A stretch of DNA of 32,979 nt, from positions 9,155 to 42,133 of the forward strand of contig LFSO01000001.1 of assembly GCA_001512765.1 (NCBI GenBank), read 5' to 3'. Within the stretch, counting starts at the first letter, position 1. Each line of letters begins with the position of its first letter. The notes beneath the pieces are model-generated. The model had not been told where the DNA came from and made no database searches. It saw only the letters and a list, made by a program, of their open reading frames with translations. The position numbers were made by a program, and so were the translations under genes. The DNA is from Clostridiales bacterium DTU053 (GTDB taxonomy: Bacteria; Bacillota; Clostridia; Oscillospirales; Acutalibacteraceae). Of the stretch, positions 17,819-26,932 are shown one piece after another.

Positions 17819-19078
17819 TTGGCTTTGAACATTCGTGAAAACATTAAAATGGCCTTTAAAAGCCTTAGGACAAATCTCTTAAGGTCGCTCCTTACCATGC
17901 TGGGAATTATCATCGGCGTCGGCTCTGTTATCGCCGTCATCACCATAGGCACCGGCGGCCGCGACTATGTTGTCAACATGATAAAGGAAATGGGCGGCAC
18001 CACCGCCATTAATGTGGTGGTAAACACAAGCAAGGCGAGCCTCAGCGACTATATAACCGATGAAGATATTAAGGCCATAAAGAACAATATAGACGATGTG
18101 GAGTACATCTCACCCGTCGTTATGAGCGTTGGCGCCATTGCCGCCAATGAGAAAAACGGCATCGGCTTTGCCATAGGCACAAATACGGATATTGAGGCAA
18201 TACTCGGTCAATCCCCCGCCCACGGCAGAGTGTTCAATTATCAGGAGTACATCGCCGCAAGAAATGTGGCGGTCATAGACGCCGCCAGCGCCTTTATGCT
18301 TTTCGGCAAGGAGAACGCGGTGGGCGAAGTCATAGACTATACCTTTGAGGGCAAGACCGTTTCCTTTAAAGTAATAGGCGTCATGAACTTTATGAGCGCC
18401 ATGGGCGGCGACACTCAAAAGATGTTTGAGCAGATGCAGCCCTTAATGGAAAGCGGTCAGGCAGTGGGCGGAGCCATGCTGCTCATCCCCTCCACCGTTG
18501 CGACCTCCCTTCTCGGCAGGGGAGAAAGGTACGAGAGCATTTACCTTAAATCTAAGGACGACAGCATCCTTGAAAGCATAGGCGAAGCTGCGGTCAACAT
18601 ACTATACGCAAGGCACAACAACGCGGACAGGAATATCTACACCGCCACGAACCTCGCAAGCTTCATTGAGCTGCTTGACACCGTAATCACAGTCTTTACC
18701 CTCTTTATCGCATCCGTCGGAGCTATTTCCCTTATTGTCGGCGGCATCGGAGTTATGAACATAATGCTTGTCTCCGTCACCGAAAGGACAAGGGAAATCG
18801 GCATAAGAAAAGCTCTCGGCGCCAAAACAAAGGCGATTATGCTGCAGTTTTTGACGGAGGCGCTTATAATCTGCCTTACCGGCGGACTTTTGGGACTGTT
18901 TTTCGGAACGGCGGTAGCCGCGTTCGTTTCGGCGATTATGCAAGTCCCCCTCAGCGTCAAATTCTCGACGGTAATTCTCGCAATAGGCTTCTCCAGCGCG
19001 GTAGGCGTTTTCTTCGGTCTCTACCCCGCAAAGAGAGCAGCGGAAATGCCGCCTATCGAAGCTCTCAGAGCTCAGTAA
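17819..19078 (+). CDS. MacB-like ABC transporter permease without fused ATPase
   Basis: A 419-residue permease of the FtsX/MacB_PCD class. The N-terminus has the signature NIRENIKMAFKSLRTNLLRS followed by the first membrane helix LLTMLGIIIGVGSVIAV, then a large extracytoplasmic domain (about 55-280), and three helices at about 285-310, 335-365 and 380-405, with the conserved VSVTERTREIGIRKALGA loop at about 320-340. The start is TTG 17819 next to GGAAGG; a second TTG at 17825 is almost as good and there is no ATG. The gene is coupled to the adaptor upstream and ends at a strong terminator. Substrate could be a peptide, lipid or drug. Confidence 0.93.
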   Translation: MALNIRENIKMAFKSLRTNLLRSLLTMLGIIIGVGSVIAVITIGTGGRDYVVNMIKEMGGTTAINVVVNTSKASLSDYITDEDIKAIKNNIDDVEYISPVVMSVGAIAANEKNGIGFAIGTNTDIEAILGQSPAHGRVFNYQEYIAARNVAVIDAASAFMLFGKENAVGEVIDYTFEGKTVSFKVIGVMNFMSAMGGDTQKMFEQMQPLMESGQAVGGAMLLIPSTVATSLLGRGERYESIYLKSKDDSILESIGEAAVNILYARHNNADRNIYTATNLASFIELLDTVITVFTLFIASVGAISLIVGGIGVMNIMLVSVTERTREIGIRKALGAKTKAIMLQFLTEALIICLTGGLLGLFFGTAVAAFVSAIMQVPLSVKFSTVILAIGFSSAVGVFFGLYPAKRAAEMPPIEALRAQ

Positions 19079-19083
19079 AAAAC

Positions 19084-19115
19084 GCACCCCAAAAAACGGG
19101 GTGCTTAATTTTTTT
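19084..19115 (+). terminator. Terminator of the exporter genes
   Basis: GCACCCC (19084-19090) pairs with GGGGTGC (19098-19104) around a 7-base loop, followed by TTAATTTTTTT. Confidence 0.92.
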
Positions 19116-19194
19116 ATGATTATATTGCTGATTTAAGTCTTGTTTGTAATAATGCCCAATAATTATTCAAAACTAACAGAAAAAAGTAAAAGCA

Positions 19195-19246
19195 TTGACA
19201 ATTTTCGGCAAAAATGCTTTACTATGCTCGAAAAATCTGTTATAAT
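19195..19246 (+). promoter_or_regulatory. Promoter region of the AgrA/AgrC-like operon
   Basis: TTTACT (19218-19223), 17 bases, then a perfect TATAAT (19241-19246). A consensus TTGACA also occurs at 19195-19200 but is 19 bases from the nearest TACTAT-like hexamer, so it may be a second promoter. The leader to the response regulator ATG is about 165 nt. Confidence 0.65.
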
Positions 19247-19253
19247 GTCACCT

Positions 19254-19417
19254 GATATAGCGTTAAGAGTCAAAATTATTAAAGTATTTGCTTAATATGA
19301 AAAATATTTAAGCTCTTAGTAAATTTCTTGTTTACTAAAAGACGCCCCGCTTTTAAGGTGACGGGCTGTCTTTGAATGCGGTTAATGGTCTGAAAACTCC
19401 GAGCTTGAGGTGAGGAT
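19254..19417 (+). promoter_or_regulatory. Leader with inverted repeats upstream of the response regulator
   Basis: Two inverted repeats lie in the leader: GCTTAATAT at 19290-19298 with ATATTTAAGC at 19304-19313 (one bulge), and a perfect TTAGTAAA (19316-19323) with TTTACTAA (19331-19338). A third imperfect GC-rich stem (about 19341-19371) ends in GTCTTTG. These may be operator sites or leader structure. The rest of 19079-19417 is AT-rich and holds nothing else that I can support apart from the exporter terminator and the promoter. Confidence 0.4.
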
Positions 19418-20128
19418 ATGAGAATCTGTGTTTGCGATGACGACCCATCGGTACGCAATGAGGTAAAAGACTATATTCTGACTTTCAGCATCGGCATATC
19501 CTCCTCGGATATTACTGAACTGTCAAGCGGAGAGGCCCTTATTAAGCATTACGCTATTAAGGGCCGTTTTGATATAATCTTCATAGATGTGGAGATGGGC
19601 GGCATTACGGGAATCGCCGCGGCCGAGAAAATCCGCGGCATCGACCCGAATGTGATTATAATTTTCATTTCCAACCACGCCCAGTATGTATTTGACTCAT
19701 TCTACTCCGAAGCCTTCCACTATATCTTAAAACCCATTAAGAAGGAAGAGTTCGCTGAAGTTTTCAACAGAGCCTTAAACAAGTACATGCTGATGAATAC
19801 CCTTATCTGGCTCAAATGGAAGGGCGAGCGCTTCGCGGTGCCGATTAGGGAAATCCGCTATGCCAAAAACAGTATGCGGCATGTGGTTCTCCACACCGAA
19901 GACGGCGTAAGGGACGCAAACGGCAGCGTTTCCGATATTCTGGAAGAGATTGAGGTTTACGGCTTTTTAAAAATCAACCAGAGCTGCATAGTCAATATCG
20001 ACTACATAAAAAGGCTGACCGACGAGGAGGTTGTCTTAAAGGACAACACCGTTCTTTCAATCAGCGTCAGGCGCAGAGCCGCGGTTTTGAAAGCCTACGA
20101 AAAGTTTTTGCACAAGATGAAATGGTGA
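19418..20128 (+). CDS. LytTR-family response regulator (AgrA-like)
   Basis: A 236-residue two-component regulator. The receiver domain (about 1-120) has the acidic pocket D7-D9, phospho-acceptor D57 in IIFIDVEM, and the conserved K105 in LKPI. The C-terminal LytTR DNA-binding domain spans about 130-235, with RYAKNSMRHVVLHT and FLKINQSCIVNIDYI typical of this beta-rich domain, which binds pairs of short direct repeats and drives peptide-signal or virulence-type regulons in Firmicutes. ATG 19418 follows GAGGTGAGG. The sensor kinase begins 5 bases after its stop, so they are a cognate pair. No AgrB/AgrD-type peptide-signal genes are seen in the window. Confidence 0.95.
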   Translation: MRICVCDDDPSVRNEVKDYILTFSIGISSSDITELSSGEALIKHYAIKGRFDIIFIDVEMGGITGIAAAEKIRGIDPNVIIIFISNHAQYVFDSFYSEAFHYILKPIKKEEFAEVFNRALNKYMLMNTLIWLKWKGERFAVPIREIRYAKNSMRHVVLHTEDGVRDANGSVSDILEEIEVYGFLKINQSCIVNIDYIKRLTDEEVVLKDNTVLSISVRRRAAVLKAYEKFLHKMKW

Positions 20129-20132
20129 GACC

Positions 20133-21428
20133 ATGAGATTTATGCCCCTGCTTTTTGCATCGGTTTTCGATGTTTTTATCGGAGACATGCTGTTTAAATG
20201 GATGGGCAGGCGGAAAGTAAACGACTTTAAGTTCCTGGCTTTAAGTCTTCTTATCTGTGCCCTGCAAATCCTTAATATCGTTATTCTAAAACATCAGGCG
20301 ATAACGACCTTCGTTTCAATGCTTATAATGTTTTTCCTGACTCAGTTTTACAGTATGAGCTTTAGCTTAAGGCTATCGGGCAGCATCACCATAAGCCTTA
20401 TAATGCTTTTGTCCGAGCTTACGGTCATGGTGCTGACCTCTCTGGGTCTGGGAGTGGATATCAGAGAAATCCCCTCGAATTATCTCATTCACGCCATTTG
20501 CGTCTTGCTTGCCAAGTTTACCGCCTTCATCCTTGTAAACTTCCTTGTCAGCCGCCAGAACCACATAAGGCGGGGTATGTCGAGAAAGCTGACGCTTTCA
20601 ATGCTTGTTCTCCCCGGCTCATCGCTGCTTGTTATATCCCTTTTGTATATGTACTGTTACAGGATATCGGAAGAGTATCTGCAGGTGGCAACCTTTGCGG
20701 CGTCCGTGCTGCTTGCGGTGGCGAACATACTTGCCTTCCATATTATCAACACCCAGGGCGACTACATAAGCACAAAGGAGCAGCTTAAATTCGCTAAGGC
20801 GAACATAGAAAGCCAGAAGGAGTATTACAAGGAGCTTTACGAATACCAAAGGGAAATCAGCCAGTTCAGGCACGACATGAAGAACTTCTTCACCGCCATT
20901 CTGTCAAAGCTCAGAGCGGGCGAGAGTGAGGAAGTGGAAAAGAGAATAGCGGAAAAGCTGAATTTCATGGACGAATTCTCCCGCTCCATTGTAAACACCG
21001 GCAACCCCGTGCTTGACTCGATTTTGACATCCAAGCTGAAACAGTCCGAAGCGTGCGGCATTAAGACAAACATATCCATAAAGCTGTCAAGCCCCATAAG
21101 AATTGACGAGCTGGAACTGGGCGTACTCTTAGGCAACGCCCTTGACAACGCCATTGAAGCGGCTGTCAAAGCAGAGGGCGAAAAAAACATAAATGTAAGC
21201 ATCTTAACCGCGGACGAAACAATGCTTATAAAAATCACAAACCCCGTAGCGAAAAAAGTGGATGTAAAGAATCTTGAAACAACCAAGAGCGATAAAAAAC
21301 GCCACGGCTATGGTCTTAGCGGAATCAGAACCATAGTTCAAAGAAACGGCGGAATACTTGACCTTGAGTGTACCGACACACTCTTTACTTTCACCGCCAC
21401 TTTAAGCAACGCGGAAAACCAAATCTGA
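20133..21428 (+). CDS. AgrC-like sensor histidine kinase (HPK10/GHKL type)
   Basis: A 431-residue membrane sensor. The N-terminal half (about 1-215) has six or so hydrophobic segments and no large extracellular domain, as in AgrC and other peptide-sensing HPK10 kinases. A coiled-coil linker (about 205-245) leads to the phospho-acceptor box FRHDMKNFFTAI (about 247-258), and a GHKL ATPase domain with the N-box LGNALDNAIEAA (about 333-344) and G-box GYGLSGIRTIVQRNGG (about 391-406). The input signal is likely a peptide or membrane cue, which is an inference from the class. It is coupled to the response regulator and ends at a terminator 110 bases downstream. Confidence 0.93.
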   Translation: MRFMPLLFASVFDVFIGDMLFKWMGRRKVNDFKFLALSLLICALQILNIVILKHQAITTFVSMLIMFFLTQFYSMSFSLRLSGSITISLIMLLSELTVMVLTSLGLGVDIREIPSNYLIHAICVLLAKFTAFILVNFLVSRQNHIRRGMSRKLTLSMLVLPGSSLLVISLLYMYCYRISEEYLQVATFAASVLLAVANILAFHIINTQGDYISTKEQLKFAKANIESQKEYYKELYEYQREISQFRHDMKNFFTAILSKLRAGESEEVEKRIAEKLNFMDEFSRSIVNTGNPVLDSILTSKLKQSEACGIKTNISIKLSSPIRIDELELGVLLGNALDNAIEAAVKAEGEKNINVSILTADETMLIKITNPVAKKVDVKNLETTKSDKKRHGYGLSGIRTIVQRNGGILDLECTDTLFTFTATLSNAENQI

Positions 21429-21539
21429 CTTAAAGCTATCACCGAATTCAGCTCCGCCCGACTGTCGGGAAAGAAAAGCCGCCCTAAACTCTTTCCGATA
21501 TTTTCCCCAAGGCGGCACACCGCATTAATCAGAAAATTC

Positions 21540-21567
21540 AAGGGAAGGATTATTCCTTCCCTTTTTT
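21540..21567 (+). terminator. Terminator of the AgrA/AgrC-like operon
   Basis: AAGGGAAGGA (21540-21549) pairs perfectly with TCCTTCCCTT (21554-21563) around TTAT and runs into a T-rich tail. The roughly 110 bases before it (21429-21539) hold only a weak GCCGCC/GGCGGC pairing and no gene. Confidence 0.9.
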
Positions 21568-21594
21568 GGTTACAAATTATTAATACAATAAACA

Positions 21595-21623
21595 TTGACT
21601 GACATTATGCGCTGTGTTATATT
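21595..21623 (+). promoter_or_regulatory. Sigma-A type promoter of mntP
   Basis: TTGACT (21595-21600), 17 bases, TATATT (21618-21623). Leader to the mntP start is about 110 nt; I do not see the manganese riboswitch (yybP-ykoY) core in it. Confidence 0.8.
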
Positions 21624-21739
21624 TACCTTTGTTTTATGCCTTTTATTCTATTATGCGCTCAAACCGAATATTTTAGATAAAGCGTGTATATTTAATATCA
21701 AAGCGGCAAACCTTAAAGATTTAAAATCCGGAGGAAAAA

Positions 21740-22336
21740 ATGAAAACAGCGGAGCTATTCTTGCTTGCGGTGGGTCTTTCAATGGACGCCTTTGCCGTGG
21801 CGGTCTGCAAGGGTCTTTCCGTAAAGAAAATAAGCATATTGAATATAATTACGGTCGGCATTTATTTTGGCGGCTTTCAGGCTTTAATGCCCACAATCGG
21901 CTATCTTCTCGGCTCCCAGTTTGCCGACAGTCTCAGGCAGTGGGACCACTGGATTGCCTTTATCCTGCTTGCCATAATCGGAGCCAGAGCAATAAAGGAA
22001 TCTTTTGAGAGGGATGAGCGCGAACCTTTTTGCGGTCCCGAAGAATTGCCGAGCGGCGGAAAAATCAAAAGCCCCTTTGGTCCCGCTTTAATGTTCCCCA
22101 TGGCGGTGGCGACAAGCATAGACGCCCTTGCCGCGGGAGTTTCCTTCTCCTTTTTGGATATTAACATAGTCTACGCAGTCTGCTTTATCGGAATCGTCAC
22201 CTTCACCCTATCAATGATAGGCGTAAAATGCGGCGCGGTTTTCGGCGCGAAATTCAAGCAAAGGGCGGAGTTTACCGGCGGACTGATACTTGTGCTGATG
22301 GGTCTTAAAATCCTGATAGAAGGTTTAATGGAATAA
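21740..22336 (+). CDS. mntP: Manganese efflux pump MntP
   Basis: A 198-residue inner-membrane protein with six predicted hydrophobic segments, exporting Mn2+ from the cytoplasm. The fold is an inverted repeat and both halves carry the family's acidic motif: SMDAFAVAVCKGL (D16, first helix) and TSIDALAAGVSF (D about 128). The loop between helices 3 and 4 (about 90-115) is polar. ATG 21740 follows CGGAGG with good spacing. It is transcribed alone, from the promoter at 21595 to the terminator at 22340. Confidence 0.95.
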   Translation: MKTAELFLLAVGLSMDAFAVAVCKGLSVKKISILNIITVGIYFGGFQALMPTIGYLLGSQFADSLRQWDHWIAFILLAIIGARAIKESFERDEREPFCGPEELPSGGKIKSPFGPALMFPMAVATSIDALAAGVSFSFLDINIVYAVCFIGIVTFTLSMIGVKCGAVFGAKFKQRAEFTGGLILVLMGLKILIEGLME

Positions 22337-22366
22337 CAAAAAGCCCCTATAAGGGGCTTTAATTTT
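22337..22366. terminator. Bidirectional terminator between mntP and tadA
   Basis: AAAGCCCC (22340-22347) pairs with GGGGCTTT (22353-22360) around TATAA. T-rich sequence follows on the plus strand and an A run precedes, so it serves both convergent genes. Confidence 0.88.
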
Positions 22367-22817
22367 TGCTTCTTGCCTTGTCAAAAAACTCTTTTAACAG
22401 CGCGGCGCATTCCGCTTCCATAATTCCGCCGAAAGCGTCCACGACCTTTGCGCCCTTCATTTCGAGGATGTTTATCGCTGAGCCGGCGGCGCCGAGAGCG
22501 GGGTCAAACGCTCCGAAATAAACCCTTTCAATCCTTGCGGTCGCTATGGCTCCCGCGCACATGGGGCAGGGCTCTAAAGTCACGAACATATGGCAGCCGT
22601 CCAGCCTCCATGAGCCGAGATTTTTGCAGGCGTCATCTATCGCCTCAATCTCCGCGTGGCTCAGAGCGCTTTGCTTTTCCTCACGCTTGTTTCTTCCTCT
22701 GCCCACAATCTCCCCATTTTTCACGATCACAGCGCCCACCGGGATTTCCCCGTTTTCCAAAGCCTCTTTGGCGAGGGCGAGCGCCTCTTGCATCATCTCA
22801 TTTATAAGGGGATTCAT
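22359..22817 (-). CDS. tadA: tRNA-adenosine(34) deaminase TadA
   Basis: A 152-residue zinc-dependent deaminase that converts adenosine 34 of tRNA-Arg(ACG) to inosine. The catalytic motif is HAE at 54-56 (zinc ligand H54, proton shuttle E56) and PCPMC at 83-87 supplies C84 and C87. The length is normal for TadA rather than for CMP deaminase or the riboflavin enzymes. It starts at 22817 in a four-base ATGA overlap with the stop of the CPBP protease gene, so the two are translationally coupled. It ends at the bidirectional terminator shared with mntP. Confidence 0.95.
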   Translation of the reverse strand: MNPLINEMMQEALALAKEALENGEIPVGAVIVKNGEIVGRGRNKREEKQSALSHAEIEAIDDACKNLGSWRLDGCHMFVTLEPCPMCAGAIATARIERVYFGAFDPALGAAGSAINILEMKGAKVVDAFGGIMEAECAALLKEFFDKARSKN

Positions 22818-23878
22818 TTCACTATCTGCACCGTCAGAGCGGTCTGAACAATAAGGGAGATTATCGAAACCAAAAGCGGCAGGGTGGTCACATAGTCCCT
22901 CAAGAAAACCCTGTTTACAAGCGGGCTGCCGGGCGGGTCAAGCCTTTTTCTGTACTTCTTGCTGAAAAGGTAAATCACAAAGCAGACAAGACCTATAAAG
23001 ATAATGGTAGGCATAATCGCCGCCACATAGAAGGGCACCTGCGCCTCAGTATTGCCTTTTGTGAGGAACATAAGGATAACGGAGAGGGAGTTGTTAAGCA
23101 AGTGCACCACCACTCCCGTCCATATGGAGTTGGTGATGATGACAGCGTAGCCCAGAGCGATTCCCGCAATAAAGGCAAAGGGAGCCTGAATCAAATTGCC
23201 GTGCATAATCGCAAAGATTATCGAAGAAACAATTATGGCGAAAGAGTTTCCGTACCGTCTGAGCGGCTGCATTACAACGCCTCTCAGAGCAAACTCCTCA
23301 ATAAACGCGGGGAGTATAGCAGACCTTACAAAGTACAGAACCTTTCCGTCAAATGTCACGGGCATATCGCCCATGGTGTAGGTGGAGGTAATTCCGAAGT
23401 TCTCCTCAAGGAAAATGGTCAGGAAAGATGTAAAGCTGCTGCCCAAAAGGCAGGCGGCGAATGCGGCTCCTATCATAAGGAGCATCAGTGTATAGGATTC
23501 GGGCGGGGAGAAGGGGATAAAGTCCACGCCGTACTTTTTTCTCATTGCCCTATAGGCAATATAAAAGGGAAGACCAATGCCGAATACGGAAAGCAAGGAC
23601 TCGAGTATATAAGAGAAAATGGATGTGTCCATCGAAATGCCTTTAAGGTACGCCTTTAAATCATCCGCGAAAAGGACGATTATCCCCGAAAAGGCATAGG
23701 ACATTATAAGAAAGGCTATTATGCTAAGGCCCGTTAGCATGCTAAGACGCCTAAGGTCAAAGCGGCTGCGCCTCGGCAAAGGGGGATTTTGAGGCGGAAC
23801 CAATGGAACGCCCACGGGCTGAGCGCCGTAATGGGGTGGGGGATTAAAACCGAAGCCGCCGGGGTTAATGTTGTTCAT
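22814..23878 (-). CDS. CPBP-family intramembrane glutamic endopeptidase (Rce1/AbiI-like)
   Basis: A 354-residue multi-spanning membrane protease. The N-terminal 40 residues are rich in Pro and Gly, followed by hydrophobic helices at about 50-70, 95-115, 130-155, 185-195, 210-230, 235-255 and 275-300. The catalytic motif EExxxR is IEEFALR with E194, E195 and R199, and the second motif's His is H226 in MHGN. The family includes type II CAAX prenyl endopeptidase, bacteriocin self-immunity and Abi proteins; the specific substrate here is unknown. It sits 41 bases after secA on the same strand and overlaps tadA by four bases, so it may be cotranscribed with both. Confidence 0.9.
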   Translation of the reverse strand: MNNINPGGFGFNPPPHYGAQPVGVPLVPPQNPPLPRRSRFDLRRLSMLTGLSIIAFLIMSYAFSGIIVLFADDLKAYLKGISMDTSIFSYILESLLSVFGIGLPFYIAYRAMRKKYGVDFIPFSPPESYTLMLLMIGAAFAACLLGSSFTSFLTIFLEENFGITSTYTMGDMPVTFDGKVLYFVRSAILPAFIEEFALRGVVMQPLRRYGNSFAIIVSSIIFAIMHGNLIQAPFAFIAGIALGYAVIITNSIWTGVVVHLLNNSLSVILMFLTKGNTEAQVPFYVAAIMPTIIFIGLVCFVIYLFSKKYRKRLDPPGSPLVNRVFLRDYVTTLPLLVSIISLIVQTALTVQIVK

Positions 23879-23919
23879 AAAATCATCCTTTCTCCAGCGC
23901 CCTTATGGCATTGCAAGGA

Positions 23920-26646
23920 TTATCTTCCGCAGCACTTTTTGTACTTAAGGCCGCTGCCGCATGGGCAGGGGTCGTTTCTGCCTACCTTTTCGCTCTCCTT
24001 TTTCTTTACGGGGCGCTGCTTGTCGGAGCCGTCGCCGCCGCTTTGAGAGGTAATCTCAGCCTGCTGCTGGCGCTCTGTGTCCTTCTCAGTGCGCACAACG
24101 GCTGTAAGCAGCATCTGAACCGTGCCGTCGCGAATGTTCTCGGTCATCTCCTCGAACATATCAAAGCTCTCCTGCCTGAAGGCGACGACGGGGTCCTTCT
24201 GGGCATAGGCCCTGAGTCCGATGCCCGTCTTAAGCTGCTCCATGGCGTCGATATGCTCCATCCAGCGAATGTCAACATTCTCAAGGAGAATCTTGTGCTC
24301 AAGAGCCCGCATTAATTCCTCGCCGTAAAGAGCCTTTTGATGATTGAACCTCTCCATGGCAAGGTTCAAGAGTGTTTCGTAAACCTCATCATGGCTCATG
24401 TCGGAGTTTACATCTTCCTTGTTCTTTAAGAGCCATGCATACTTGCTCCTCAGACCGTCAAGATTCCAGTCCTCGGAGGGTATATTCTTGGCGCAGTAGA
24501 AATCAACGGCAGACCTGATGCTTTCCTCAATCATCTTCTGAATGGTGGCGTCAAGGTCCACGCCGTCAAGCACCATGTTCCTCTGCTTATATATGATTTC
24601 ACGCTGCTGATTCATTACATCGTCGTACTTTAACAGGTTGCGGCGGATGGCAAAGTTGTTGCCCTCAACCTTCTTCTGCGCGCTTTCAATTGCGCTTGAG
24701 AAGATTTTCGCGTCAATGGGCATTTCGCCTGCGGACTTGAACATATCAAGTGTTCTGTAGAAGCGGTCGCCCGCAAAGAGCCTTAAAAGGTCATCCTCTG
24801 CGGAGAGGTAGAAGCGGCTCTCGCCCGGGTCGCCCTGACGGCCGGCGCGTCCTCTGAGCTGGTTGTCAATGCGCCTTGACTCGTGACGCTCGGTGCCGAT
24901 TATGAAAAGTCCGCCCGCCTTGCGCACAGCCTCAGCCTCGGCAGCCTGCTGCTCTTTGAACTTTGCCTCCAGCTCTTTAAATATCTGCCTTGCCTTTAAG
25001 ATTTCCTCGTCGTCGGTTTCGGCAAAGCTGGTGGATTCCGCGATAAGCTCCTCGGGAATGCCCATCTTGCGCATTTCCGCTTTTGCCATATACTCGCAGT
25101 TGCCGCCCAGAATAATGTCGGTACCGCGGCCCGCCATGTTGGTGGCGATGGTGACGGCGCCCAGTCTGCCCGCCTGAGCTATGATTTCAGCCTCGCGCTC
25201 GTGGTTCTTGGCGTTCAGCACTTCGTGCTTTATGCCGCGCCTTTTGAGGGCCTTGCTGAATTTCTCCGATTTTTCAATGCTGACCGTACCCACAAGCACC
25301 GGCTGACCCTTCTCGTGGCAGGCCACAATCTGGTCAATGGCAGCGTTGAATTTAGCTTCCTCGGTCTTAAACAGCACATCGGGGTGGTCAATTCTTATCA
25401 TCGGCTTGTTTGTGGGGATTTCCACAACATCCAGGTTATAAATCTCCTCAAACTCCTGCCTTTCGGTCATGGCTGTACCCGTCATGCCCGAGAGCTTTTT
25501 GTAGAGTCTGAAGTAGTTCTGGAAGGTAATCGTGGCGAGAGTCCTGCTCTCATGTCGGACATTAACGCCCTCTTTTGCCTCGATAGCCTGATGCAGACCC
25601 TCGGAGTACCTTCTGCCTATCATGATTCGGCCCGTGAACTCGTCAACAATCAGCACCTGACCGTCCTTAACCACATAGTCAACATCCCGCTGCATGACGC
25701 CCCTTGCCTTAATGGCGAGGTTAATATGGTGCTGAATTGTAAGGTTCTCGGCGTCCATAAGGTTTTCAAGGGAGAAGAATTTCTCAGCCTTTGCGACACC
25801 GCTCTTAGTCAGAGTAGCGGTGCGGGCCTTTTCGTCAACGATGTAGTCGCCTTCCTCCTCCAGTTCGTCCTCAGCGTTTTTCTTGGAGGAAAGCTCGGTG
25901 ACTTTTACGCATTTAAGACCCTTTACAAAGTTGTCGGCGATTTTGTAAAGGTCGGTGGACTTGTCGGCTCTGCCCGAAATAATCAGAGGTGTTCTTGCCT
26001 CGTCTATGAGGATTGAGTCCACCTCGTCCACGATGGCGAAATTGTGACCCCTCTGAACCCTCTGCTCCTTATACATGACCATGTTGTCTCTAAGATAGTC
26101 AAAGCCGAACTCGTTGTTAGTGCCGTAGGTAATGTCCGCGGCGTAAGCGGCTGCCTTCTGGTCATGGGGAATGGAGGGTATAACAAGACCGACGGTAAGA
26201 CCTAAAAATCTGAAAACCTTGCCCATCCATTCCGAGTCGCGGCGGGCAAGATAGTCGTTGACGGTAACAATATGAACGCCCTCACCCGCGATAGCGTTGA
26301 GGTAAGCGGGGAGAGTAGCCACAAGGGTTTTGCCTTCGCCCGTTTTCATCTCGGCTATTCTGCCCTGATGCAGAATAATGCCGCCCAAAACCTGAACGGG
26401 GAAGTGCTTCATGCCGAGAACTCTCCACGACGCCTCGCGGCAGACCGCGAATGCCTCGGGCAGAAGAGCGTCAAGGCTTTCGCCGTTTTGATAACGCTTT
26501 TTGAATTCCTCTGTTTTGGCTCTCAGCTCAGCGTCAGTCAGCTTTTCGTATGTGCTTTCAAGAGCCAGAATCTTATCGCACAGGGGCTTAATTCTTTTAA
26601 GCTCCTTTTGAGAATAGTCTCCGAAAATCTTTTTAAGTATTGACAA
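23920..26646 (-). CDS. secA: Preprotein translocase ATPase SecA
   Basis: The motor of the Sec pathway, which pushes unfolded secretory proteins through SecYEG. The 908-residue protein has nucleotide-binding domain 1 with Walker A TGEGKT (about 102-107) and [15 protein letters not shown], the preprotein cross-linking and wing/scaffold domains, domain 2 with TNMAGRGTD and [15 protein letters not shown], and a C-terminal zinc-binding SEC-C motif ([16 protein letters not shown]). I chose TTG 26646 because AAGGA ends nine bases upstream; an ATG at 26655 lies directly against that site with no spacing and would add three residues. Promoter TTGATT/TAAAAT lies 70-95 bases upstream. Confidence 0.97.
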   Translation of the reverse strand: MSILKKIFGDYSQKELKRIKPLCDKILALESTYEKLTDAELRAKTEEFKKRYQNGESLDALLPEAFAVCREASWRVLGMKHFPVQVLGGIILHQGRIAEMKTGEGKTLVATLPAYLNAIAGEGVHIVTVNDYLARRDSEWMGKVFRFLGLTVGLVIPSIPHDQKAAAYAADITYGTNNEFGFDYLRDNMVMYKEQRVQRGHNFAIVDEVDSILIDEARTPLIISGRADKSTDLYKIADNFVKGLKCVKVTELSSKKNAEDELEEEGDYIVDEKARTATLTKSGVAKAEKFFSLENLMDAENLTIQHHINLAIKARGVMQRDVDYVVKDGQVLIVDEFTGRIMIGRRYSEGLHQAIEAKEGVNVRHESRTLATITFQNYFRLYKKLSGMTGTAMTERQEFEEIYNLDVVEIPTNKPMIRIDHPDVLFKTEEAKFNAAIDQIVACHEKGQPVLVGTVSIEKSEKFSKALKRRGIKHEVLNAKNHEREAEIIAQAGRLGAVTIATNMAGRGTDIILGGNCEYMAKAEMRKMGIPEELIAESTSFAETDDEEILKARQIFKELEAKFKEQQAAEAEAVRKAGGLFIIGTERHESRRIDNQLRGRAGRQGDPGESRFYLSAEDDLLRLFAGDRFYRTLDMFKSAGEMPIDAKIFSSAIESAQKKVEGNNFAIRRNLLKYDDVMNQQREIIYKQRNMVLDGVDLDATIQKMIEESIRSAVDFYCAKNIPSEDWNLDGLRSKYAWLLKNKEDVNSDMSHDEVYETLLNLAMERFNHQKALYGEELMRALEHKILLENVDIRWMEHIDAMEQLKTGIGLRAYAQKDPVVAFRQESFDMFEEMTENIRDGTVQMLLTAVVRTEKDTERQQQAEITSQSGGDGSDKQRPVKKKESEKVGRNDPCPCGSGLKYKKCCGR

Positions 26647-26713
26647 TCTTATCATTCCTTAATTTGAGTATATAGAAACTTCAAGTAATATTTGCTTTTA
26701 GTTACTCCGTATA

Positions 26714-26742
26714 ATTTTACCACGATGAACCCCAAAAATCAA
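26714..26742 (-). promoter_or_regulatory. Sigma-A type promoter of secA
   Basis: On the minus strand, TTGATT (26737-26742), 17 bases, TAAAAT (26714-26719). Confidence 0.7.
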
Positions 26743-26816
26743 ACCATATAAGTAAACATTTGATTAATAAACCGGGGAGCGGCACAACTTCCCTCTGCAT
26801 ATTTTTTATTAAAATC

Positions 26817-26845
26817 TTGATTATGACATTTAAATTTGCTATAAT
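26817..26845 (+). promoter_or_regulatory. Promoter of the Cys-rich mini-protein and tRNA-Thr
   Basis: TTGATT (26817-26822), 17 bases, and a perfect TATAAT (26840-26845). It is divergent from the secA promoter about 75 bases away. Confidence 0.8.
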
Positions 26846-26932
26846 AAATCGGCCTGACGGACTAAAAGTACTATGCGGGAATTAAACTTAACTTAACGCC
26901 TTTGCGGGTTTCCGAAAGAAAAGGGTACAAAA

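Noticed and set aside
21624..21739. yybP-ykoY manganese riboswitch upstream of mntP
   Set aside because: The roughly 110-nt leader is AT-rich and lacks the conserved loops of that class; no strong stems are visible.
21595..22008. 137-codon frame overlapping the mntP start
   Set aside because: It begins inside the -35 hexamer of the mntP promoter and runs out of frame into mntP; MntP is the conserved product.
25201..26016. 271-codon open frame on the plus strand inside secA
   Set aside because: It is antisense to a well-conserved SecA region, has no plausible ribosome binding site and encodes no recognisable family; it reflects codon bias of the opposite strand.
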